A stretch of 64,000 nt of DNA from Agrobacterium leguminum (GTDB lineage Bacteria; Pseudomonadota; Alphaproteobacteria; Rhizobiales; Rhizobiaceae), in assembly GCF_015704895.1 (NCBI RefSeq), contig NZ_JADQWB010000009.1, positions 124,001 through 188,000 on the forward strand. The letters run 5' to 3'. A program made the translations under genes and the position numbers. Under the pieces are notes generated by a model. The model was not told the DNA's origin, searched no databases, and was given only the letters and a program-made list of their open reading frames with translations. The first letter of the stretch is position 1. Each line of letters starts with the position of its first letter. Below, piece after piece: positions 44,708 through 54,753 of this stretch.

Positions 44708-45604
44708 TCAGCGCCAGCTGGCAAGCAGTCCTTCGAGCGTTGCGCGGTCTTCTTTGTCCAGACGGGCAAGTCCCGGGGCGCGAACGGGGCCAACCTTCAT
44801 CCCCAGAATTTCCATGGCTTCCTTCACAACGGTCACATTTGCGCCGTTACGATATCGTGTCCGCAGCCGTTCGAACAATTCGATCTTTTCGATGATCTTC
44901 CGTGCGGCCGGGAAATCGCCGGCCGTCAGGGCGTCATGAACCTGCAGGGAAAATTGCGGCGCGACATTGACGAGACCGGATGTGAAGCCGCGCGCGCCAA
45001 CCGCCGCAAAGGCAGGCGCCCAGCTTTCAGCCAGTCCGCAGACATATAGAGCGCCGTTCGGATCGGAAGCGGCAATCGCGCGCGACAGAAGCATGATGTC
45101 GGTCGTCGCGAACTTGATGCCGGCGACATTCGGGTGGCTCGCGAGCCTTACCATGTCATCGACCGAAAAGCCGTCCGCCCGGACATAGGCGACCAGCGGC
45201 AATTCGCTGCCCTCCGCAAGACCGATAAAATAGTCGATCTGCGATTGCGGGGCTGCAAAAGGGTCGACCGGCTGATGCGACATCACGGCGGATGCGCCCA
45301 TTTCTTTTGCCTGACGCGCCATGGAGAGCGCTTCGCGCTGCGAGCGGCCAATCGCCGCCGTAACCGGGGCTTTGCCGCTGACGCCTTTTATCGCGGCCTC
45401 ATAAACCTTCAGAATTTCCGCAGGCATCAAGGCGTAGAATTCGCCGGTATTGCCCGCCGCGACGATATTGTGGATGCCCGCCTTTGCGACGCGGGCGTAA
45501 ACCTCGGCGGTAACACCGGTCTCCACTTCGCCGCTTGCATCGTAAGCCGTTACCGGAACGCCGGAGATGCCCTGCAGGGCCTGGCGAAAATCGAATGTCG
45601 TCAT
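44708..45604 (-). CDS. Dihydrodipicolinate synthase-family lyase (sugar-acid aldolase/dehydratase candidate)
   Basis: A 298-residue TIM-barrel protein of the DapA family, with Schiff-base lysine K164 (AGIKFATTD) and Y140 (LVAYVRADG). The local sequence around the tyrosine differs from DapA (YNxP). The ATG at 45604 follows AAGGA. It is the last gene of a minus-strand operon with an SMP-30 lactonase and a GntR regulator, and it faces a sugar-acid dehydratase. It is therefore likely to cleave or dehydrate a 2-keto-3-deoxy sugar acid rather than make lysine precursors. Confidence 0.85.
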   Translation of the reverse strand: MTTFDFRQALQGISGVPVTAYDASGEVETGVTAEVYARVAKAGIHNIVAAGNTGEFYALMPAEILKVYEAAIKGVSGKAPVTAAIGRSQREALSMARQAKEMGASAVMSHQPVDPFAAPQSQIDYFIGLAEGSELPLVAYVRADGFSVDDMVRLASHPNVAGIKFATTDIMLLSRAIAASDPNGALYVCGLAESWAPAFAAVGARGFTSGLVNVAPQFSLQVHDALTAGDFPAARKIIEKIELFERLRTRYRNGANVTVVKEAMEILGMKVGPVRAPGLARLDKEDRATLEGLLASWR

Positions 45605-45635
45605 CAACTGGGTTCCTTAGGATCAAAAGTCATCT

Positions 45636-46517
45636 TCAGATGGAGAATTTGTGAACGGGCGTGCCGGCGACCGGGGCATCGAATGCGACAACCGTGCCTG
45701 CGGTGGTTATTCCGTCCGTCTCGGTGACGAGACTTGTGAGGTAGATCGTCTTGAGGTCGGGACCGCCGAAACACGGCATGGTCGGCCCCTTGAACGGCAG
45801 CCTGTAGACCTCGAACAATTCGCCGTCCGGTGAAAAGCGGTTGAGACGTCCCGCCTGAACGCCGGCGCTCCAGTAACAGCCTTCGCAATCGGTCGCAGCA
45901 CCGTCCGGCCTGCCTTCATCCGGCGCGAAATCGTGCAGGCGTTCGGCCGGGCCGATCTTGCCCGTTGCGACATCGAAATCGAACACCTGATACATGAGGC
46001 CGCTGCTGTCGGAATGGTACATGCGCCTGCCGTCAGGGCTCCAGGCAAGCCCGTTCGATGTGAGCATGTCGCCATCGATGATGCATTCGACGCCGCCATC
46101 CGGGGCGACGCGATAGAGGCGTGCATTGCCTGTCTGTATCGCGGCCTCGTCGCGGGTCCCCACCCAGAAATGGCCGTCCGGGCCAATCTTTCCATCGTTG
46201 AGGCGGCTGTCAGGCCGCCCCTCGTCCGGGTCGCAGAGAAGATCGAGCTTGCCGCTCGCGGGATCGAGAAGATGCACGCCGGTCTTGAGGCCCGCCACGA
46301 TCAAGCCATTGTCGCAAAGGCCGAGACAGCCCACCTGGGCGGGCATGTCGTATCTGTCGAGTTTTCCGCCGGGATGCAGGCGGAAAATGGCGGGCGCGAG
46401 AATATCGACGAACCACAGATCGCCGGTTCGCTCGTCCCAGGCAGGCGATTCGCCCACCTTCAGCGGGGTATCGATCAGGGAACGGAGCTTCGGTTCTATG
46501 ATGTGCGGCTGGCTCAC
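45636..46517 (-). CDS. SMP-30/gluconolactonase-family sugar lactonase
   Basis: A 293-residue six-bladed beta-propeller of the SMP-30 family. ESPAWDERTGDLWFVDI carries the first metal-binding Glu; SRLNDGKIGPDGHFWVGT and SNGLAWSPDGRRMYHSDS give the Asn/Asp ligands, with another in PDGAATDCEGCYWSA. These enzymes open sugar lactones to aldonic acids in the cytoplasm. It starts at GTG 46517 with GAGAGGAA upstream, 58 bases after the GntR gene. Confidence 0.9.
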   Translation of the reverse strand: MSQPHIIEPKLRSLIDTPLKVGESPAWDERTGDLWFVDILAPAIFRLHPGGKLDRYDMPAQVGCLGLCDNGLIVAGLKTGVHLLDPASGKLDLLCDPDEGRPDSRLNDGKIGPDGHFWVGTRDEAAIQTGNARLYRVAPDGGVECIIDGDMLTSNGLAWSPDGRRMYHSDSSGLMYQVFDFDVATGKIGPAERLHDFAPDEGRPDGAATDCEGCYWSAGVQAGRLNRFSPDGELFEVYRLPFKGPTMPCFGGPDLKTIYLTSLVTETDGITTAGTVVAFDAPVAGTPVHKFSI

Positions 46518-46575
46518 TGGTTCCTCTCCCTCATCCGCCCTTTATGATTCTATTTTCCACATTGCAGGGTGCGGC

Positions 46576-47295
46576 CTAGCTGCCGACGCCCTGAAACATG
46601 CGGGCGCGCGCCTTCAATATGTGGTCTTTCATCGCGTCATGCGCGGCCTGCTCGCGTCGCGCAAAAATCGCTTCCACGATGGCCGTGTGCTCGTTCTGCA
46701 CCTCACGCACATGCTGCGGCGTCCGCTTGAGGCTGAGGCTGCGTGTCACTGACTGGCCGATGGCGAAATGGGGCTTGAACCAGATCCGCACCGTGATGTG
46801 GAACTGGTTATGGCTCGCCTTCGCGATGGCTTCGTGCAGGGCGAAGTCTTCCTCAGCACCGAGATCGTTGCGCTCGAGACACTGTTCCAGCGCGGCAATC
46901 GCCTGCTCGATACGCACCCTGTCCGCGGCCTGCCAGTTGCGCGCCGCAAGCTCAGCCGCGGAAGCCTCCAATCCGGCCCTGAACTCAAAAAAACGCTGTA
47001 CGTCGGCCAGCGAGCCGACCGGCACCTGTTGCAACACGGAAGAATCCGGTTGCTGGCGTACATAGGAGCCGGATCCCTTTTGCGAAACGATAAGCTCGTC
47101 GTTCCGAAGCCGCTCCAGCGCTTCCCGCACAACCGGCCGCGACGCGCCGAACAGCGACGCCAGATTCTGTTCCGATGGCAGCCGCTCGTTCACGGGAAAC
47201 CGCCCGTCCGAAATCATGCCGACGATTTTTTCGTAGATGATGTCGCTCAGCCGAGTTTCGCCTCGAGCGGCGGCAGATGCAGTGTGATTGTCCAT
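46576..47295 (-). CDS. GntR-family transcriptional regulator (FCD subfamily)
   Basis: A 239-residue regulator with winged-helix domain (RFPVNERLPSEQNLASLFGASRPVVREALERLRNDELI) and FCD ligand domain. It heads the minus-strand operon with the lactonase and lyase genes, and is divergent from the sugar importer at 47597, so it probably controls both. TTGACA (minus strand, 47457-47462) with a TATTTG 17 bases on is a plausible promoter for it. Confidence 0.9.
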   Translation of the reverse strand: MDNHTASAAARGETRLSDIIYEKIVGMISDGRFPVNERLPSEQNLASLFGASRPVVREALERLRNDELIVSQKGSGSYVRQQPDSSVLQQVPVGSLADVQRFFEFRAGLEASAAELAARNWQAADRVRIEQAIAALEQCLERNDLGAEEDFALHEAIAKASHNQFHITVRIWFKPHFAIGQSVTRSLSLKRTPQHVREVQNEHTAIVEAIFARREQAAHDAMKDHILKARARMFQGVGS

Positions 47296-47596
47296 CAGCA
47301 GCCCTTCCGTTGCAAATCGCTGAAGTTAATGGGTTTCCTGCATTTCAATCGCAACAGAAATACCGGGGTTTTTGTGCGCGAGGGGGCTGTCCTACCGATT
47401 TTTTCTTCAAGCCTGATCCTGAAAACCGGCCTACAAATAAAAAAGATGTAAAAATCTGTCAATACTTGTAATCATCTGAAAACGCCCATATGGTCTGCCC
47501 CTGCCGATGGAGGATCGGCGTGCTGGCTGGCCGGGAGGGCCGTCGCGGTTCGGTGAAAGCCGTCTCGCTGCCGGTGATTTTTTGGGAGGATTGTCG
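47296..47596. other. Divergent control region of the sugar-oxidation cluster
   Basis: A 301-bp gap between divergent operons. On the minus strand TTGACA (47457-47462) and TATTTG (47434-47439) are a possible promoter for the GntR gene. The AT-rich stretch 47430-47480 with repeated TGTAA/TTACA (47447-47450, 47467-47471) is the likely operator area, though no clean palindrome was found. GGGAGG stands before the binding-protein start. Confidence 0.5.
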
Positions 47597-49546
47597 ATGC
47601 GCGATGGCGAAGCATTTTCACTGGGCGTAACGCGCCGAACCTTTATGGCGGGTGTTGGCGGCGTGGCCGCCCTTTCCGTCATCGGGACCTCGGCGCGGGC
47701 TGCTGCCGGCAAACAGGCGCCGGAACTGGAGGCGCTGGTAAAGGACGGCAAATTGCCGCCTTTGGCCGAACGTCTGCCGAAAAATCCGATGGTGGTGACG
47801 CCGCACGAGAAAATCGGCACCTATGGCGGTACATTGCGCCGTGGCCTGCGCGGTTCGTCGGACCATAACGGCATCCTGCGCATGGTCGGCAATCAGGGCC
47901 TTGTCCGCTGGAACATGGATTTCACTGAGGTTCTGCCGAACCTTGCGGTGAAATGGGAAGTCAACGACGATGCCTCGCAATTCACCTTCCATTTGCTGGA
48001 GGGCGCAAAATGGTCGGACGGCCACCCCTTCACAGCCGATGACGTGGTCTTCGCCATTGAGGACTGCATCAAGAACAAGGAGCTTTACAGCGCCACGCCG
48101 GCGCAGCTTTCCGTGGCCGGCAAGGCGGTCGATGTCGAAAAAGTCGACGATTTCACGGTAAAGTTCAAATTCGCAGCGCCGAATGCGCTTTATCTCGAAA
48201 ATCTCGCCACGCCGCTCGGCCAGCATCCGACGCTGTTTCCCAAACACTATTGCAGCAAGTTCCTGCCGAAATACAACACGGCGCTCGATGCCGATGTGAA
48301 GGCGGCGGGTGTCTCCAGCTGGACCGAGCTGTTCCGCGCCAAATGTGGCGATATCGAAATTCCGTCCCGCTGGTCGAATGTCGACAAGCCGACGCTTGAT
48401 CCATGGGTGGTGAAAGAACCCTATTCCGGCGGTGCGACACGCGTGGTTATGACCCGCAACCCTTACTTCTGGCAGGTCGATACCGAAGGCAACCAGTTGC
48501 CCTATATCGACGAAATCAATTTCGGCATTTCGCAGGATGTCGAATCGCTGATGCTGAACGTCATTTCCGGCAAGATCGACATTCAGGAGCGCCATATCAG
48601 CGTTCTCGCCAACAAGCCGACCCTGTCGCAGAACATGAAAAAGGGTGACTACCGCCTGCTGACTTTGGTGCCGTCTGCTGCGCAGCAGTGCCAGATCTAC
48701 CTGAACATCACCCACAAAGACCCGGCAATGCGCAAGATGTTTGCCGACAAGTCATTCCGTCAGGCATTGTCCATCGCGCTCAACCGGCAGGAAATTATCG
48801 ACATTGTCTATTTCGGCCAGAGCGAAGGATATCAGGCCGGGCCGCGCCCGACACATCCCTGGTATAACGAAAAGCTGGCGCGGCAATTCACCGAATATGA
48901 CGCCGACAAGGCGAACGAGCTTCTCGACAAGGCCGGTTACGACAAGAAGAACGGCAACGGCATGCGGTTGCGGCCTGACGGCCAGCCTGTCTTCTTCTCG
49001 ATTGACGTCATCCCGACGCTCTATCCCGATCTGGTCGATGCGCTGGAACTGGTGAAGGCGCAATGGGCGCAGATCGGCGTCGACATCAAGGTCAACACCA
49101 TCGAACGCGCGCTTTATTATACGCGGGGCGATGACAACGCCCATGATGCCGCCGTCTGGCCCGGTCCCGGCGGTCTCGATCCGATGCTCGATCCGCGCGA
49201 TTTCTTCGCCTTCCATCCGCAGGGGTCGCGTTACGCCATTCCGTGGGCGCTCTGGTACACCTCGAATGGCCAGAAGGGCGAAGAGCCGCCGGAAAGCCAG
49301 AAGCAGCGCTTCAAGCTGTTCGATGAGGCGCGCTCGACGGCCGACCTTGCCAAGCGCGGCGAGAAGATGAAGCAGATCTTCGACATTGCGGCGGAAGAGT
49401 TCGAAACAATCGGCCTCTGCCTTGCGGTGGGCGGTTTCGGCATCATCCGCAACAATCTGCGCAATGTGCCGGAAACGGAACCCGACAGCTGGACCTGGCC
49501 TAATCCCGGCCCGGCGCTGCCGCAACAGTTCACCTTCACAAGCTGA
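47597..49546 (+). CDS. Dpp-type ABC transporter binding protein with Tat signal
   Basis: A 649-residue family-5 binding protein. The start at 47597 has GGGAGG upstream and gives a twin-arginine signal peptide (SLGVTRRTFMAGVGGVAALSVIG). A longer frame from 47507 would bury this signal. Family features: ANWEVNDDASQFTFHLLEGAKWSDGHPFTADDVVF-like segment and MRKMFADKSFRQALSIALNRQEIIDIVYFGQSEG. It is longer than DppA, as in other members that import sugars or sugar acids. Neighbouring enzymes point to a sugar or sugar acid as the ligand. Confidence 0.92.
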   Translation: MRDGEAFSLGVTRRTFMAGVGGVAALSVIGTSARAAAGKQAPELEALVKDGKLPPLAERLPKNPMVVTPHEKIGTYGGTLRRGLRGSSDHNGILRMVGNQGLVRWNMDFTEVLPNLAVKWEVNDDASQFTFHLLEGAKWSDGHPFTADDVVFAIEDCIKNKELYSATPAQLSVAGKAVDVEKVDDFTVKFKFAAPNALYLENLATPLGQHPTLFPKHYCSKFLPKYNTALDADVKAAGVSSWTELFRAKCGDIEIPSRWSNVDKPTLDPWVVKEPYSGGATRVVMTRNPYFWQVDTEGNQLPYIDEINFGISQDVESLMLNVISGKIDIQERHISVLANKPTLSQNMKKGDYRLLTLVPSAAQQCQIYLNITHKDPAMRKMFADKSFRQALSIALNRQEIIDIVYFGQSEGYQAGPRPTHPWYNEKLARQFTEYDADKANELLDKAGYDKKNGNGMRLRPDGQPVFFSIDVIPTLYPDLVDALELVKAQWAQIGVDIKVNTIERALYYTRGDDNAHDAAVWPGPGGLDPMLDPRDFFAFHPQGSRYAIPWALWYTSNGQKGEEPPESQKQRFKLFDEARSTADLAKRGEKMKQIFDIAAEEFETIGLCLAVGGFGIIRNNLRNVPETEPDSWTWPNPGPALPQQFTFTS

Positions 49547-49558
49547 CATCGCCACATG

Positions 49559-49586
49559 GGCGTCGCTGCCGCAACGCGGCGACGCC
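49559..49586 (+). promoter_or_regulatory. Intercistronic stem-loop after the binding-protein gene
   Basis: GGCGTCGC and GCGACGCC form a perfect 8-bp stem, with an inner CGC/GCG pairing, directly behind the binding-protein stop. It lies in the 120-bp gap before the permease gene. Confidence 0.6.
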
Positions 49587-49666
49587 TCTCAGGTTGTTTC
49601 GACCACCCGCAGCCGTCTCCCTAGTGGAAGGCGGCGCGTGCGGCACAATGTGATTGCGAGAACGAC

Positions 49667-50653
49667 ATGCTGCTTTTCATCGTAAAACGCCTGCTGTGGA
49701 TGATACCGTCCCTGTTTGCCGTCAGTTTCCTTGCCTTTGTCCTGATCCAGCTGCCGCCCGGCGACTATGTGACGACCTATATCGCCACACTGGCCGCCTC
49801 CAACGAGGTCATCGACCACAATACGGCGGCGCAGCTGCGCGAACGTTTCGGCCTCGACGATCCGATGATCGTGCAATATCTGAAATGGATATGGGGCATC
49901 GTCAGCCGCGGCGATTTCGGCATTTCGTTCGAGTGGCAGCAGCCGGTTTCAGGCCTCATCTGGGAGCGCATGGCGCTGACGCTGGTTCTGGCCATCGCAA
50001 GCCTTCTCGCAACCTGGGCCATCGCGCTTCCCATCGGCGTCTTCTCCGCCGTGCGCAAATATTCGATTGGCGATTATCTCTTCACCGCCTTTTCCTTCTT
50101 CGGCCTTTCCATACCCTCGTTCCTGCTGGCACTGGTGCTGATGTATGTCGCGGCGGTGGAGTTCGGGGCCGATGTTGGCGGGCTGTTTTCCGCAGAATAC
50201 GAGACCGCCTCGTGGAGCATCGCCAAGATGATGGACCTGATGGCCCATATCTGGCTGCCGGTCGCCATTCTTGCCGTGTCTTCCACCGCAAGCCTCATCC
50301 GTGTCATGCGCGCCAATATGCTGGACGAGTTGCCCAAGCCCTATGTCACCACCGCGCGGGCGAAGGGACTGTCGGAGTTCAAGCTGCTGACGAAATATCC
50401 GCTCAGAATTGCGCTCAATCCGTTCATCTCCACCATTGCATGGCTGTTGCCCAATCTCATTTCGGGCTCCGTGGTTGTCGCCATCGTGCTCAATCTGCCG
50501 ACGGCCGCGCCGCTGCTTCTGCAGTCGCTGATGGCGCAGGACATGTATCTCGCTGGCGCTTTCGTGCTGCTGATCTGCGCGCTGACGCTGATCGGATCGC
50601 TGATCAGCGACATCCTGCTTGCGCTGGTCGATCCGCGCATCCGTCTCGAATAG
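49667..50653 (+). CDS. ABC transporter permease, DppB family
   Basis: A 328-residue permease (MLLFIVKRLLWMIPSLFAVSFLAFVLIQLPPGDYVTTY). It has six predicted helices and the EAA loop YVTTARAKGLSEFKLLTKYPLRIALNPF near residues 225-250. Its sequence resembles the permease at 444-1451 (shared PPGDY and YVxTARAKGLSE phrases), which suggests both belong to the same sugar-importing subgroup. The next gene begins nine bases later. Confidence 0.92.
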   Translation: MLLFIVKRLLWMIPSLFAVSFLAFVLIQLPPGDYVTTYIATLAASNEVIDHNTAAQLRERFGLDDPMIVQYLKWIWGIVSRGDFGISFEWQQPVSGLIWERMALTLVLAIASLLATWAIALPIGVFSAVRKYSIGDYLFTAFSFFGLSIPSFLLALVLMYVAAVEFGADVGGLFSAEYETASWSIAKMMDLMAHIWLPVAILAVSSTASLIRVMRANMLDELPKPYVTTARAKGLSEFKLLTKYPLRIALNPFISTIAWLLPNLISGSVVVAIVLNLPTAAPLLLQSLMAQDMYLAGAFVLLICALTLIGSLISDILLALVDPRIRLE

Positions 50654-50662
50654 GAGGGCGCC

Positions 50663-51787
50663 ATGAGCGATATCACCTTGACCACCAATGCCCGGCAGGA
50701 CCGCGCAGCCGTCGCCTCGCAGTGGCAGCTCATCTGGTGGGCCTTCAAGCGCCACAAGCTGGCCATGGCCGCCCTGTTCATCACCATCGCCATGTATATC
50801 GTCGCGCTGGTGCCGGGCTTCTTCGCCATCAACGATCCGGTGCTGCAGAATGCGCGGGCCACATTCCATCCGCCGCAGCGTGTCCATTTCATCGATACGA
50901 CCGAGGGTTTCTCGCTCGGGCTGCATTATTATCCGCTGAAGCTGACCCGCAATCCTGAAACGCTGGCGGCGGTCTTCGTCGAAGATACGGCGAAGAAAAT
51001 CCCGGTCCAGCTTTTCGGTCGCGGTTACGAATATTCCGTATTCGGCCTGTTCACCACGGATATCCACCTGCTGGCCTCCACCGATAAAACGCGCCCGCTC
51101 TTTCTCTTCGGCGCGGATCGTCTCGGCCGAGATGTCTTCAGCCGCGTGGTGCAGGGGGCGCAGGTTTCTTTGTCCATCGGTCTTGTCGGCGTGTTCTTCT
51201 CGTTGCTGCTCGGCGTCGTTCTCGGAGGCATTTCAGGATATTATGGCGGCCGCATCGATTTCGTCATGCAGCGTGTGATCGACTTCGTGCTGTCGTTGCC
51301 CACCATTCCAATCTGGCTGGCGCTGGCCGCCGCCCTGCCGCAGGGCTGGCCTGCCACGCTGCAATATATGATGATTACCATCATCCTGTCCCTGACCGGC
51401 TGGGCGCAGCTTGCCCGCGTCGTGCGCGGCCGGTTCCTGTCGCTCAGGACCGAAGAGTTCGTGGCCGCGGCCCGGCTGGATGGCGTGCCGGAAGGGCGCA
51501 TCATTTTCCGCCATATGCTGCCGAGCTTTTCGAGCCACATCATCGCCTCGGTCACGCTTGCGGTTCCGGCGATGATCCTTGCGGAAACATCGCTGTCCTT
51601 CCTAGGCCTCGGTCTGCAACCGCCGACCATTTCCTGGGGCGTGCTGCTTCGCGAGGCGCAGAATATCCGCTCGATTGCAACCGCACCCTGGCTGTTCCTG
51701 CCCGGTGTGGCGGTCGTCATTGCCGTCATGGCGCTCAATCTGCTGGGCGACGGTCTGCGCGATGCAGCCGACCCCTATAATAAGTGA
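50663..51787 (+). CDS. ABC transporter permease, DppC family
   Basis: A 374-residue permease with a long periplasmic insert (about residues 60-145) before LFGADRLGRDVFSRVVQGAQ, and the EAA loop FVAAARLDGVPEGRIIFRHMLPS. GGAGGGCGCC precedes the ATG. The insert matches in position that of the 1453-2589 permease. It lies nine bases ahead of the ATPase gene. Confidence 0.92.
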   Translation: MSDITLTTNARQDRAAVASQWQLIWWAFKRHKLAMAALFITIAMYIVALVPGFFAINDPVLQNARATFHPPQRVHFIDTTEGFSLGLHYYPLKLTRNPETLAAVFVEDTAKKIPVQLFGRGYEYSVFGLFTTDIHLLASTDKTRPLFLFGADRLGRDVFSRVVQGAQVSLSIGLVGVFFSLLLGVVLGGISGYYGGRIDFVMQRVIDFVLSLPTIPIWLALAAALPQGWPATLQYMMITIILSLTGWAQLARVVRGRFLSLRTEEFVAAARLDGVPEGRIIFRHMLPSFSSHIIASVTLAVPAMILAETSLSFLGLGLQPPTISWGVLLREAQNIRSIATAPWLFLPGVAVVIAVMALNLLGDGLRDAADPYNK

Positions 51788-51796
51788 GGGTCCCGG

Positions 51797-53521
51797 ATGA
51801 GCGACATTCTCTCCATGAAGCCAGCCAAGCCGCTGCTTGAAGTCCGCAATCTGGTCACTGAATTTCCGGTCAGAAACGGCGTTTTCCGGGCGGTCAACGA
51901 TCTGTCTTTCTCCATCGATCCCGGCAAGACGCTCTGCGTCGTCGGCGAAAGCGGCTCCGGCAAATCCGTCACCGCCCGCTCGATCCTGCAGATCATCGAC
52001 AGCCCCGGCCGCATTGCGTCCGGATCGATCATCCTCAACCGCGCCGACGGCACCTCTCTGGATCTGGCAAAACTCGATCCGCGCAGCCGGGCCATCCGCT
52101 CGGTGCGCGGCGCCGATATCGCGATGATCTTTCAGGAGCCGATGTCGTCGCTTTCACCCGTGCACACCGTCGGTGACCAGATCACCGAAGTCCTGCGTCT
52201 GCATCTGAAGATGAGCAAGGCGCAGGCGCGGGCCGAGGCCATCGAACTGCTGCGGCAGGTGGAAATTCCCAATCCCGAAAAGGCGCTGGATCGTTACGCC
52301 TTCCAATATTCGGGCGGCATGCGCCAGCGCGCGATGATCGCCATGGCGCTGGCCTGCAAGCCTCAACTCCTGATCGCCGACGAGCCGACGACGGCGCTCG
52401 ATGTGACGACGCAGGCCGAAATCCTCGACCTGATATCGCGGCTGCAAAAGGCGCATGGTATGGCGGTGCTGTTCATCACCCATGACATGGGCGTGGTGGC
52501 GCAGATTGCCGATGATGTGCTGGTCATGCATCACGGCGTCGCCAAGGAATATGGCACCGTCGAACAGATATTCCACAGCCCGCAGGACGCCTATACCCGC
52601 ATGTTGATCGGCTCCGTGCTGAAGCTGGAGCAGAAGGCGGAAATCCGGCTTGCGCGGCCTCCGCTCGATCTTACGGCCGCGCCGGTGCTGGAAGTGAACG
52701 ACCTTTCCATGCATTTCGGCGAAATGAAGGCGCTGGATGGCGTGTCGATCAAGCTATTGCCCGGCGAGACGCTCGGTATCGTCGGCGAAAGCGGCTCCGG
52801 CAAGACCACGATGGGTCGTTCCATCATGCGCCTTTACGATCCGACCGGTGGCGCGATGCTCTATCGCCGGGCGGATGGCAGTGTGGTCGATCTGGCCAGG
52901 ATCGAAGGCGCCGAGCTGAAAGCCGCGCGGCGTGAACTGCGCATGGTTTTCCAGGACCCGTTCGGCTCGCTCAATCCCCGCATGACGGTGGCGCAGGTCA
53001 TCGGCGAGCCGTTGCTGGTCAATGGCATTGCCAGGGGCAGGGAACTGGATGAACGCGTCTGCGCCCTGATGGAGCAGGTGGGACTGGACCCAAGCGGGCG
53101 CGAGCGCTATCCGCACGCCTTTTCCGGCGGCCAGCGCCAGCGCATCGGCATCGCCCGCGCCATCACGCTGAAGCCGCGCATCATCGTGGCGGATGAGGCG
53201 ACCTCGGCGCTCGATGTTTCGGTGCGGTTCCAGGTGCTGGATCTTCTGATGCGGCTGCAGGATGAGCTGGGGCTCGCCTATATCTTCATCAGCCACGATA
53301 TCGGCGTCATCCGCTATATGTGCGACCGCGTCGGCGTGATGTATCGCGGCAAGCTGGTGGAAGTGGGAGACGCCGAAAAGGTCTGCAATGCGCCGGACCA
53401 TCCCTATACGCAGGCGCTTCTTTCCGCCATTCCGCGCCCGGACCCGCGCGACCGGGATCGCACCCGCAGATTCCGCTACGTCGAACCATCCGAAGTCAAA
53501 AACGGGGCCGTCGCCCGATAG
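51797..53521 (+). CDS. ABC transporter ATP-binding protein, fused DppD-DppF type
   Basis: A 574-residue double ATPase. The first domain has Walker A GESGSGKS, signature YSGGMRQRA and Walker [12 protein letters not shown]. The second has Walker A GESGSGKT, signature FSGGQRQRI and Walker B IVADEATSALD. Both end with oligopeptide-type C-terminal segments (DAYTRML; HPYTQALLSAIP). All ATPase residues are present. It is followed after 44 bases by the dehydratase gene in the same operon. Confidence 0.93.
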   Translation: MSDILSMKPAKPLLEVRNLVTEFPVRNGVFRAVNDLSFSIDPGKTLCVVGESGSGKSVTARSILQIIDSPGRIASGSIILNRADGTSLDLAKLDPRSRAIRSVRGADIAMIFQEPMSSLSPVHTVGDQITEVLRLHLKMSKAQARAEAIELLRQVEIPNPEKALDRYAFQYSGGMRQRAMIAMALACKPQLLIADEPTTALDVTTQAEILDLISRLQKAHGMAVLFITHDMGVVAQIADDVLVMHHGVAKEYGTVEQIFHSPQDAYTRMLIGSVLKLEQKAEIRLARPPLDLTAAPVLEVNDLSMHFGEMKALDGVSIKLLPGETLGIVGESGSGKTTMGRSIMRLYDPTGGAMLYRRADGSVVDLARIEGAELKAARRELRMVFQDPFGSLNPRMTVAQVIGEPLLVNGIARGRELDERVCALMEQVGLDPSGRERYPHAFSGGQRQRIGIARAITLKPRIIVADEATSALDVSVRFQVLDLLMRLQDELGLAYIFISHDIGVIRYMCDRVGVMYRGKLVEVGDAEKVCNAPDHPYTQALLSAIPRPDPRDRDRTRRFRYVEPSEVKNGAVAR

Positions 53522-53565
53522 TGCCGGGCTTGTCGCACGCTGCAATTCATGAGGAAGACTGAAGC

Positions 53566-54753
53566 ATGAAAATCGATCGCATGCGGGTATTCGTCACCCG
53601 CGACAAGGACCGCCCCCGCGTCATCGTCGCTCTCGATACCGATGACGGTTTGACCGGCTGGGGTGAATGTTACAATCACGGCCCCGATCTCGCCCTGCCG
53701 CCGGTGCTGGACTACCTCTACAGCTTCCTTGCCGGGCAGGACCCGACACGGGTGGAGTATCTCTATAATCTCCTGCTCCAGCAGAACCGCTTTCCGCCCG
53801 GAGCGCTCGGTCTGTCGGCAATCTCGGCGCTCGATCATTGCCTCTGGGACCTTGCCGCCAAGGCGGCGGGCGTGCCCGTCTACAAGCTGCTGGGCGGCGA
53901 AGTGCGCGACCGTATCAAGGTCTATGCCGGTGTCTATACGGCCCCGGATGCGCCGGCGGCAAAGGAGGAATTCGACCGTCTGAACGAGGATTGGGGCTTC
54001 ACGGCCTTCAAGCTCAGCCCATGGCGCGTCGATATTCACGCCCATCGCTGGGGGGAGGTGGTGCGCAGTTCCGCCGAATATTTTCGCTCGCTTCGCGAAA
54101 CGGTGCGGCCTGACTACGACATCGCCTTCGACGCCCATGCCAAGATTTTCGAGCCAGCGGCCGCCCGCCAGCTTGGCAACGCACTTGCCCCCTACGATCC
54201 GCTGTTCTTCGAAGAACCTTTGCGCCCGGAAAATATCGAGATGTGGGGAGACCTGAAACAAGGGCTGAACTGCACACTGGCAACGGGTGAAAGCCTCTAT
54301 AATCGCAATGAGTTCCTGTGCCTTCTTCAAGTGAAAGGTGCGGATATCATTCAGCCCGACATCTGCGTCGTCGGCGGCATTTCGGAGATGCGCCGCATCG
54401 CCACGCTTGCGGAAGCGCATTTCGTCAGCATCGCGCCGCATAACCCGATGGGACCGCTCGCCACCGCCGTCAATGTGCACTTCTCCGCCGCCCAGCAGAA
54501 TTTCCGCATTCTCGAATACCGGCTGCCGAAAGGGCAATGCTACGTCTATGGCGGCACCGATCTTGAAAAACGCGAGGACGAAACCCGTTATGTCGTCGAC
54601 CCCTACCTGCCGAAGGACGGATATCTGGAGCTGAGGCCGGACCGACCCGGCTGGGGTGTGGAGATGGATGAAAAAGCCATGCAGGAGGATGGCTATGTTC
54701 ATTGGCAAAGACGGGTGCCGAAACGGCCTGACGGCTCCTATGCCTTCGCCTGA
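53566..54753 (+). CDS. Enolase-superfamily sugar-acid dehydratase (mandelate racemase/galactonate dehydratase type)
   Basis: A 395-residue member of the mandelate racemase group. The metal ligands are D189 (FDAHAK), E216 (FFEEPL) and E242 (TGESL). H191, two residues after the first ligand, and H292 (APHNPMG) are positioned as the acid/base pair of the D-x-H dehydratases (galactonate and mannonate dehydratase). K149 lies in FKLSPW. It should dehydrate an aldonic acid to a 2-keto-3-deoxy acid. Substrate specificity cannot be read from sequence alone. Confidence 0.88.
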   Translation: MKIDRMRVFVTRDKDRPRVIVALDTDDGLTGWGECYNHGPDLALPPVLDYLYSFLAGQDPTRVEYLYNLLLQQNRFPPGALGLSAISALDHCLWDLAAKAAGVPVYKLLGGEVRDRIKVYAGVYTAPDAPAAKEEFDRLNEDWGFTAFKLSPWRVDIHAHRWGEVVRSSAEYFRSLRETVRPDYDIAFDAHAKIFEPAAARQLGNALAPYDPLFFEEPLRPENIEMWGDLKQGLNCTLATGESLYNRNEFLCLLQVKGADIIQPDICVVGGISEMRRIATLAEAHFVSIAPHNPMGPLATAVNVHFSAAQQNFRILEYRLPKGQCYVYGGTDLEKREDETRYVVDPYLPKDGYLELRPDRPGWGVEMDEKAMQEDGYVHWQRRVPKRPDGSYAFA